Positions 1-5,760 of a stretch of 7,038 nucleotides of DNA are shown here, one piece after another (the stretch's first letter is position 1; each line of letters starts with the position of its first letter). Source of the stretch: Candidatus Zixiibacteriota bacterium (lineage in GTDB: Bacteria > Zixibacteria > MSB-5A5 > GN15 > JAAZOE01); assembly GCA_030588275.1 (NCBI GenBank), contig JAUUYJ010000134.1, positions 1 to 7,038 on the forward strand, read 5' to 3'. Below the pieces are notes generated by a model that made no database searches, was not told the origin of the DNA, and worked only from the letters and a program-made list of their open reading frames with translations. The position numbers and the translations under genes were made by a program.

Positions 1-642
1 ATGGTCGGGCATATTGAGCGGTTTAATCCGGCTTTAAAATGTTTGGCCGATTATAATCTGGCGCCCCGTTTTATTGAAGCACATCGGTTGGCCGCGTTCA
101 ATCCGCGTGGCGCCGATGTCGATGTTGTCCTCGATTTGATGATTCATGATATTGACCTGGCCTTGAGTCTGGTGAAAGCACCGGTCCGTTCGATTTCTGC
201 TTCGGCGGTGCGAGTGATCTCCGATAGTGAAGATATTGCCAACGCTCGTCTGATATTTGAAAATGGTACGGTAGCCAATCTGACCGCCAGCCGGATTTCT
301 CTCCAACCGATGCGGAAGATGCGGATATTTCAGGAGTCCGGCTATTATTCGATTGATCTGGCATCAAGGCAGGCTGATATGTACCGCATTCTTTCAGACA
401 GTCCGACCGAAGGGGAGATGGCCATCCCGCTGGGGTCGTCCGGGAAAAAAGTTGGGTATCGAAAGATTGGCCAATCGGAAACCGATATGTTGCAGGCGGA
501 AATTAGTTCGTTTGCCGAGTCGGTTATCAACGACAAAGATGTTGTGGTAACAGGACGTGACGGGCGAGCCGCTTTAGCGGTTGCTCTGGAAGTGATCGCG
601 GAGAGTCAGAAGGCGTTGGCTCTGTTTGAGGATAATGGATAA
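1..642 (+). CDS. Gfo/Idh/MocA-family NAD(P)-dependent oxidoreductase, C-terminal part (5' partial)
   Basis: The frame is open from the first base, and the ATG at base 1 is almost certainly an internal Met. The opening residues VGHIERFNPA match the middle of the family, just after the Rossmann domain, so the NAD(P)-binding half (roughly 110-130 residues) must lie upstream. What remains is the C-terminal alpha/beta substrate domain. It carries the family's D-x3-H-x2-D motif (D45, H49, D52 in DLMIHDIDL), followed by a stretch around residues 79-97 (DIANARLIFENGTVANLTA) typical of homologues found in lipid A clusters. These are often annotated as sugar dehydrogenases. The characterised relative GnnA oxidises the 3-OH of UDP-GlcNAc for amide-linked lipid A, but it needs the aminotransferase GnnB, which is not visible here. 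The substrate is therefore unassigned. The stop overlaps the start of lpxB by 8 bases, consistent with translational coupling. Family assignment is firm; the exact reaction is inference. Confidence 0.88.
   Translation: MVGHIERFNPALKCLADYNLAPRFIEAHRLAAFNPRGADVDVVLDLMIHDIDLALSLVKAPVRSISASAVRVISDSEDIANARLIFENGTVANLTASRISLQPMRKMRIFQESGYYSIDLASRQADMYRILSDSPTEGEMAIPLGSSGKKVGYRKIGQSETDMLQAEISSFAESVINDKDVVVTGRDGRAALAVALEVIAESQKALALFEDNG
608..632 (+). promoter_or_regulatory. Candidate ribosome-binding region for lpxB (start ambiguous)
   Basis: Two purine-rich stretches precede lpxB. AGAAGG at 608-613 lies 12 bases before a TTG at 626, and GAGGA at 628-632 lies only 2 bases before the ATG at 635. Neither spacing is ideal. 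I prefer the ATG because TTG is a rarer start and the ATG leaves a normal short leader before the first beta strand. The region lies inside the end of the upstream gene, so coupling or re-initiation may matter more than a strong Shine-Dalgarno site. Confidence 0.35.
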
Positions 643-1798
643 GCGTGATTCCATATTTATTTCGGCTGGTGATCCGTCGGCCGATTTTCCCGGTAAACTT
701 TTAATCGAAGAAATTGTGGCCGCCTGCCCGGATATGAAAATCACGGGACTCGGTGGACCATTGATGCAGGAAGCGGGGCTGGAACCGTTAGCCGATTATA
801 AAAAATTGGCGGTGATCGGGTTTTGGGAAGTTCTGCCAAAGTATCTGTTCTTCAGGCGGTTGATGGCTCAGTCGATTAAAACGATCAAAAAAAATCGAGT
901 CAAGGCGGTGATCCTAATTGATTATCCGGGGTTCAATCTTCGTCTGGCGGAGAAAATTAAGTCGCTGAATGTTCCGATCATTTATTATATCTCGCCACAG
1001 GTTTGGGCCTGGGGAAAAGGACGCATTGGAAAGATTAAAAAACTAATCGACCTGATGCTGGTGATCTTCCCGTTTGAAGTTGATTTTTACATGAAGCATG
1101 GGATAGAGGCAATCTTTACCGGACATCCGATTGTTGACCGGTTCAAATCGTTTCCATCCAAAGAAGAATGCCGCAGATCTCTCGGTTTTGATTCCGCTAA
1201 AAAAGTTATTGCATTGTGGCCCGGATCGCGCCGAAGCGAAGTTAAGCGGATGTTACCGGCGATGATCGACGCGGTTGAAAAAATTTCGGCAAAGATGTCT
1301 AATGTTGAATTTGTCGTTGCCGGGGTGACCAATATTGATGCGCAGGTTTATTCTGATATTATAAAAGATAGCCAGATTCCGGTCGTAACCGGTCAGACGC
1401 CAGAGATTATCAATGGGGCTGATTTGGTAATCACATCGTCCGGGACGGCGACGCTGGAGACCGCCTATTTTGAAACGCCGATGGTTGTCATTTACAAGAC
1501 CGGCTGGATGACCTATCAGATCGCCCGGCGTTTGGTAAATCTGAAAGCAATTGCGATGGTCAATTTAATTGCCGGAGAGCATATCGTCCCGGAGTTGATT
1601 CAACATGATGCGTCGGCTAAAAATATCTCCGGGGAAGTGATCGGTCTGCTGACTGATAAGAATCGCTATGATGCGATGATTGGTGCTTTGCACAAGGTTG
1701 GGCAACGGCTTGGAACCGGCGATGATGCGTCAGGCGAATATAAATCTGCTGGTAAACGAGCCTTTGAGGCGATAGCCCAAAAGGTGACGCCATGCTGA
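635..1798 (+). CDS. lpxB: Lipid-A-disaccharide synthase LpxB (GT19)
   Basis: LpxB is a peripheral inner-membrane glycosyltransferase. It condenses UDP-2,3-diacylglucosamine with 2,3-diacylglucosamine 1-phosphate (lipid X) to give the beta-1,6 lipid A disaccharide. From the ATG the product is 387 residues, close to the 382 of E. coli LpxB. Family landmarks appear in order: N-terminal nucleotide-fold motif GDPSAD (12-17), DYPGFN (96-101), YYISPQVWAWGKGR (117-130), FTGHP (161-165), WPGSRRSEV (195-203), SSGTATLE (268-275) and MVNLIAGE (308-315). By alignment from memory, D96, R199 and N310 correspond to E. coli D98, R201 and N316, so the main conserved polar residues are present. Oddity: the usual GE-x-SGD motif reads GDPSAD, with Asp13 where Glu is expected and Ala16 where Gly is expected. 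A TTG at 626 would add three residues. The gene overlaps its upstream neighbour by 8 bases and waaA by 7. Confidence 0.96.
   Translation: MDKRDSIFISAGDPSADFPGKLLIEEIVAACPDMKITGLGGPLMQEAGLEPLADYKKLAVIGFWEVLPKYLFFRRLMAQSIKTIKKNRVKAVILIDYPGFNLRLAEKIKSLNVPIIYYISPQVWAWGKGRIGKIKKLIDLMLVIFPFEVDFYMKHGIEAIFTGHPIVDRFKSFPSKEECRRSLGFDSAKKVIALWPGSRRSEVKRMLPAMIDAVEKISAKMSNVEFVVAGVTNIDAQVYSDIIKDSQIPVVTGQTPEIINGADLVITSSGTATLETAYFETPMVVIYKTGWMTYQIARRLVNLKAIAMVNLIAGEHIVPELIQHDASAKNISGEVIGLLTDKNRYDAMIGALHKVGQRLGTGDDASGEYKSAGKRAFEAIAQKVTPC
1781..1786 (+). promoter_or_regulatory. Ribosome-binding site of waaA
   Basis: AAGGTG lies 5 bases before the waaA ATG at 1792 and matches part of the GGAGGTGAT consensus. 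It is inside the last codons of lpxB and supports this start, which also gives the expected N-terminal membrane anchor. Confidence 0.6.
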
Positions 1799-3072
1799 CG
1801 ATCTACAAAATAATTACCAACCTGCTTTATTTTTTCTGCCTGCCGGTATTGATTCTAAAGGGTCGCAAGGAACCGGAGATATGGAAGCAGAGGAGGGCGA
1901 TTAATCTTTCCTCGGTTTTTGGTGGTAAGGGAAGTAAAAATGAGGCAGAAGCAAATCGTCCGGTGCGGTTATGGTTTCATGCTTCGTCGGTCGGAGAGAC
2001 GAAAGTTTTGGCCCGGTTGGTCGCATCATTTAAGAAAAAACATCCGGAGATGATCTACTACGTATCCAATTACACGGTGGCGGGCAAGGCCTTGTCAAAG
2101 CAACTGTTTCCGGATGCGTTTGGGCGATTTTATTTCCCTCTCGATTGTTATTATCCTTTGAAACGATTGTTTGCTTTATTATCTGTTGCTCCACCTGATG
2201 GGGTGGTGATGGTCGAGACCGAAATCTGGCCGTACTTTATAGATTCCTGCCGCAAAAATAATCTTCCCATATTTCTGGCCAACGGTCGTTTATCCGAGAA
2301 ATCAACCGGTCGGTATCGCATCCTGAAGAGTTCCTTTGGCAAACTGTTTGCTCCTTATAAAAAGTTTTTGATGCAGTCCGACGTCGATCGCAAGCGGATG
2401 ATTTCTATCGGGGCCGAGACCAAGCGGGTGCATGCCATCGGAAATATCAAGCATGATCCGGAGAATGTCGATCGCGCCGAGAAACGGTTGCAAATTAGAG
2501 ACTCGCTTCAGTTAAAGGAGGACGGCTTCCTCTTTATTGCCGCCTCGACTCGTCCCGGTGAAGAAGAGATGATCTGCGATGCTGTTGCGGTCGCCACAAA
2601 AAGTTGCCCGACAATGAAAACGATTATCGCACCGCGTCATCTGGAGCGGCTGGGTGATGTGCAGGAGATATTGAAGCAGAAAAATCTGCCTTACGCAATG
2701 TATAGCGATCCGTCAGCATCTCGACTTGATTCCAATATCCTTCTTATGGATCGGATCGGCCTTTTATCGGATCTGTTTTATGGGGCGGACCTGGCTTTTG
2801 TCGGAGGGACTTTGACCGATATCGGAGGGCATAATATTATTGAACCGGTCTTGTGTGGCGTCCCGGTTCTGTATGGTCCCTCGATTTTTAACGTAAACCC
2901 GGCGCACGATATTATCTCGCACGGAAATTATGGCCGGATGGTTTCTACCGGGAATGAGTTAACGAAGGCGGTCGATAGTTATGCTTCCGGTCAGATAAAA
3001 TTTGCCGTAATGTTACCGGATAAGGGGTCGTCAGCCGACCGGATAGCAGATATCATTTTGGGTGAGTTATAA
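1792..3072 (+). CDS. waaA: 3-deoxy-D-manno-octulosonic acid (Kdo) transferase WaaA/KdtA (GT30)
   Basis: WaaA transfers Kdo from CMP-Kdo to lipid IVA at the cytoplasmic face of the inner membrane, starting the LPS inner core. The 426-residue product matches the usual family length (E. coli 425). Residues 5-22 are a hydrophobic N-terminal helix, the expected membrane anchor, followed by a basic stretch. HASSVGET (63-70) holds the catalytic-base Glu69 of the family. Further landmarks are VETEIWP (141-147), NGRLSEKS (164-171), GNIKHD (216-221), STRPGEEE (251-258), PRHLER (280-285) and the C-terminal nucleotide-sugar motif GGHNIIEP (345-352). The GT-B fold is complete with no frameshift. The number of Kdo residues added (one, two or more) cannot be told from the sequence. 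The start overlaps lpxB by 7 bases and the stop lies 4 bases before the preferred lpxK ATG. WaaA acts after LpxK although its gene comes first. Confidence 0.96.
   Translation: MLTIYKIITNLLYFFCLPVLILKGRKEPEIWKQRRAINLSSVFGGKGSKNEAEANRPVRLWFHASSVGETKVLARLVASFKKKHPEMIYYVSNYTVAGKALSKQLFPDAFGRFYFPLDCYYPLKRLFALLSVAPPDGVVMVETEIWPYFIDSCRKNNLPIFLANGRLSEKSTGRYRILKSSFGKLFAPYKKFLMQSDVDRKRMISIGAETKRVHAIGNIKHDPENVDRAEKRLQIRDSLQLKEDGFLFIAASTRPGEEEMICDAVAVATKSCPTMKTIIAPRHLERLGDVQEILKQKNLPYAMYSDPSASRLDSNILLMDRIGLLSDLFYGADLAFVGGTLTDIGGHNIIEPVLCGVPVLYGPSIFNVNPAHDIISHGNYGRMVSTGNELTKAVDSYASGQIKFAVMLPDKGSSADRIADIILGEL
3061..3066 (+). promoter_or_regulatory. Ribosome-binding site that decides the lpxK start
   Basis: GGTGAG, overlapping the last codons of waaA, matches the GGTGA part of the anti-Shine-Dalgarno complement and ends 10 bases before the ATG at 3077. 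The alternative GTG start at 3062 lies within this element and has no purine-rich site upstream. This favours the ATG, which is five codons downstream. Confidence 0.5.
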
Positions 3073-3076
3073 TAAG

Positions 3077-4165
3077 ATGCGTCGCTTCTGGGAAATAATC
3101 ATCTCGGCTGAGGGTTCTAACCGCTTTTACTGTTTCCCATTTATTTGCTTGTTTTGGTGCATCACGCCGCTTTATCAGTTGCTATCTCGATATAATTTGA
3201 AAAAGAGAAAATCCCGATGCTCGCGTGATTGGAATTCAAAACTGATCTCCATCGGCTCAATAATGGTCGGAGGAAGTGGTAAGACTCCATTGACAATCTG
3301 GCTGGCCAGGCGGTTTATTGATTCTGGAAAAAAAGTGGTGGTGCTTCATTCCGGTTACGGGCGCAAGATAGATGATAAGGATATTATAATTGGTTATAAT
3401 CAGACCGGTCAATATTCTCTCAATCAGATCGGTGACGAAACGGCCATGATGATCGGTGAAATACCGGAAGCTGGGTTTGCCATCGGTTCGGATAAGAAGA
3501 AGATGCTGATTAAAGCGGACCAAAAGCTGTCTCCCGATATAATTATAATCGACGATGGATTTCAAAGACTGGATATTGAAAAAGATATTGATATTGCAGT
3601 TATTGATCAATCTACTCTGAGCAACTTCAAAAACGGATTGAATGAGAGCAACCAACGGTTGTTTCCATCCGGCAAACTGCGCGAACCATTATCCGCATTG
3701 AAACGAGCCGACTCTCTGTTTGTAATTGGCACAAACAGTTCTTCGGATTTCTCACCACAAAATGAATTAAGCGAAAAGCGAACTGTTTACTGGAGGGCAG
3801 AGATATTGGGAGTCATTTGTGATGGGAAGGTGTTACCGCTTGACATTCTGAAGGAGCACAAGCCGTTTCTGTTTGCCGGGCTGGGGTCGTACGACCGCTT
3901 ACTCACTATGCTTGAATCAAACGGAATCGAATTAGCCGGGGAGTATAACTTTGGGGACCATCACGATTATGACAAATCGGATATTGAGCATCTCAAAGAT
4001 ATGGCCAGAATCAAAGGGGCCAAAGCGGACTGCTATTTGACAACGGCCAAGGACATGGTTAAATTGAGCGATATGAAATTCGATCTGCCCGTATATTGTC
4101 TGGTTTTTTCGGTTGAGCCTCATGATATGTCAGCTCTCGATGACGTTCTGGAGATTGTCAAATGA
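3077..4165 (+). CDS. lpxK: Tetraacyldisaccharide 4'-kinase LpxK
   Basis: LpxK uses ATP to phosphorylate the 4'-position of the tetraacyl-disaccharide 1-phosphate made by LpxB, giving lipid IVA at the inner membrane. From the ATG the product is 362 residues, within the family range. A hydrophobic stretch at about residues 17-36 is the expected N-terminal membrane-associating helix. The Walker A loop is GGSGKTP (65-71). Other landmarks are GDETAMM (119-125), IIIIDDGFQ (155-163), FPSGKLREPLSALKRAD (196-212), FAGLG (266-270), GDHHDY (293-298) and LTTAKD (321-326). Two usually conserved stretches differ: the family's GN before the P-loop reads GS (60-61), and the SRGYG-type motif reads HSGYG (91-95). 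The gene is more AT-rich than its neighbours in its first half. A GTG at 3062 would add five residues and overlap waaA, but lacks an upstream ribosome-binding site. The stop overlaps nadB in an ATGA arrangement. Confidence 0.95.
   Translation: MRRFWEIIISAEGSNRFYCFPFICLFWCITPLYQLLSRYNLKKRKSRCSRDWNSKLISIGSIMVGGSGKTPLTIWLARRFIDSGKKVVVLHSGYGRKIDDKDIIIGYNQTGQYSLNQIGDETAMMIGEIPEAGFAIGSDKKKMLIKADQKLSPDIIIIDDGFQRLDIEKDIDIAVIDQSTLSNFKNGLNESNQRLFPSGKLREPLSALKRADSLFVIGTNSSSDFSPQNELSEKRTVYWRAEILGVICDGKVLPLDILKEHKPFLFAGLGSYDRLLTMLESNGIELAGEYNFGDHHDYDKSDIEHLKDMARIKGAKADCYLTTAKDMVKLSDMKFDLPVYCLVFSVEPHDMSALDDVLEIVK
4150..4154 (+). promoter_or_regulatory. Ribosome-binding site of nadB
   Basis: GGAGA, inside the last codons of lpxK, ends 7 bases before the first ATG of a tandem ATGATG. 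Its spacing fits the first ATG (4162) slightly better, though the second (4165) is only one codon later and cannot be excluded. Confidence 0.6.
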
Positions 4166-5760
4166 TGAAGGATTGGTACGACTTTCTGGTTATCGGTTCG
4201 GGGATTGCCGGGTTGTCTTACTCCCTGATTGTGGCTGAAAAAGGACCGGTCGCGATTATCACCAAGAAGCAGGAATCGGAATCAAACACAAATTACGCAC
4301 AAGGGGGGATCGCGTCGGTGATGTCTCCGGTCGATTCGTTCGAAGATCACCTCAACGATACATTAAGTGCCGGTGCTGGTCTGTGCCATCAGGATGTGGC
4401 GGAAAAAATCATCAAGTCTGGTCCCAGCGCCATTGATCGACTGATTGAGATCGGCGTAAATTTCACCCGCATGGAGGCGGACCAGTTTTCACTTGGTCGT
4501 GAGGGGGGGCATTCTCACAAACGGGTTCTGCATGCCGCCGATTTGACTGGCCGGGAGATAGAGCGAGCATTGTTGGCCGCTTGCCATGCGCACCCCAATA
4601 TCACGATATTTGCCAACCGTATTGCGGTTGATCTGATTTCGCACCGATATCAGGGGGAGATAACCTGTGGTGGAGCGTTCATTTTCAATCCGCGCAACCG
4701 CAGAAAACATCAGATCAAGTCGGCGATTACAATGATCGCGGCCGGGGGTGCGGGGCAGTTGTATCGTCACACAACCAATCCCAGAATAGCAACCGGCGAT
4801 GGGATCGCGATGGCTTATCGGGCTGGCGCGAAAGTGGCTAATTTAGAATTTATGCAGTTTCATCCGACGACTCTGTCTTTGGTCGGCAAAAAGACGTTCT
4901 TGATTTCAGAAGCGGTTCGTGGGGAAGGGGGCGTTTTGTGCCACTCCGACGGAACCCAGTTTATGGAAAAGTATCATGCCATGAAAGATTTGGCGCCGCG
5001 TGACGTTGTCGCTCGGGCGATTGATACCGAGCTAAAAAGATCCGGGAAAGATTCCGTTTATCTGGACCTTCGCAAAATGCCGGCCGATAAGATCAAGACT
5101 CGCTTTCCCAATATTTATATTCATTGTCTTGAAGCAGGAATAGATATCACTGGTGACCTGGTTCCGGTGGTTCCTGCGGCCCATTATATCTGTGGCGGTG
5201 TCATGACCGATGTCTGCGGACGCTCCAACGTCAAGCGTCTCTATGTTTGTGGCGAGTCGGCCTGCACCGGTATGCATGGGGCAAATCGGTTGGCATCCAA
5301 TTCACTTTTGGAGGCGGTTGTCACGGCTGAGTTTGCCGCCGGGCGGTCTATTGAGGAGTTTGAGGCATCAAACCCACCTCCGTTACCCAGCATAGAATTT
5401 CCGCATTCGGGTGATGGTAACTTGCCTCGCGAGCGGGTAATTATGTCGTACAATCGGCGCGAGCTAAAGCGGTTGATGTGGGATTGTGTGGGGATAGTAC
5501 GAAGTAAGTACCGTCTGGAAGAGGCGGTCGATCGGATTGAGTTAATTCGCCAATCAGTCCAGCGGTATTATGAAAGCCATTCGTTGTCGTACACCGGAAT
5601 CGAACTTCGTAACATGGCATCGCTGGCTGGCCTGATTATTAAGGCGGCAATGATCAGAACCGAATCGCGGGGGTTGCATTTTATCGTCGATTATCCCGAT
5701 ACAGACGATGTCAATTGGAAAAAAGAGACTATCTTGGAGCGGAAGGAAAACAGGTTATGA
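4162..5760 (+). CDS. nadB: L-aspartate oxidase NadB (FAD-dependent)
   Basis: NadB oxidises L-aspartate to iminoaspartate in the cytoplasm, the first step of de novo NAD synthesis; quinolinate synthase NadA then uses the unstable product. The 532-residue product is near the family length (E. coli 540). The N-terminal FAD-binding motif GSGIAGL (12-18) is followed by NTNYAQGGIA (42-51). The substrate-site signature REGGHSHKRVLHAADLTGRE is at 113-132. By alignment from memory, E114, H234 (QFHPT), R280 (APRDVVARA) and H341 (AAHYICGG) correspond to E. coli E121, H244, R290 and H351. This supports a true aspartate oxidase rather than a succinate dehydrogenase or fumarate reductase flavoprotein. GANRLASNSLLE (374-385) closes the flavin domain, and the C-terminal helical domain ends with the usual ESRGLHF (501-507). 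It overlaps lpxK and guaA by 4 bases each. No nadA or nadC is present in this window. Confidence 0.97.
   Translation: MMKDWYDFLVIGSGIAGLSYSLIVAEKGPVAIITKKQESESNTNYAQGGIASVMSPVDSFEDHLNDTLSAGAGLCHQDVAEKIIKSGPSAIDRLIEIGVNFTRMEADQFSLGREGGHSHKRVLHAADLTGREIERALLAACHAHPNITIFANRIAVDLISHRYQGEITCGGAFIFNPRNRRKHQIKSAITMIAAGGAGQLYRHTTNPRIATGDGIAMAYRAGAKVANLEFMQFHPTTLSLVGKKTFLISEAVRGEGGVLCHSDGTQFMEKYHAMKDLAPRDVVARAIDTELKRSGKDSVYLDLRKMPADKIKTRFPNIYIHCLEAGIDITGDLVPVVPAAHYICGGVMTDVCGRSNVKRLYVCGESACTGMHGANRLASNSLLEAVVTAEFAAGRSIEEFEASNPPPLPSIEFPHSGDGNLPRERVIMSYNRRELKRLMWDCVGIVRSKYRLEEAVDRIELIRQSVQRYYESHSLSYTGIELRNMASLAGLIIKAAMIRTESRGLHFIVDYPDTDDVNWKKETILERKENRL
5743..5748 (+). promoter_or_regulatory. Ribosome-binding site of guaA
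   Basis: AAGGAA, within the end of nadB, ends 8 bases before the ATG at 5757. It supports that start, whose ATGA overlaps the nadB stop. Confidence 0.6.

Noticed and set aside
1..3. ATG at base 1 as a true start codon
   Set aside because: The protein would lack the whole Rossmann domain, and the following residues match the interior of the family. The ATG is an internal Met at the window edge.
3062..3064. GTG as the lpxK start
   Set aside because: There is no ribosome-binding site upstream of it, whereas GGTGAG sits at a workable distance before the ATG at 3077.
3257..3655. 132-codon minus-strand open frame opposite lpxK
   Set aside because: It is antisense to the P-loop and DDGFQ region of LpxK. 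Its length is explained by the AT-rich, Ile/Asp-rich coding composition of the sense gene.
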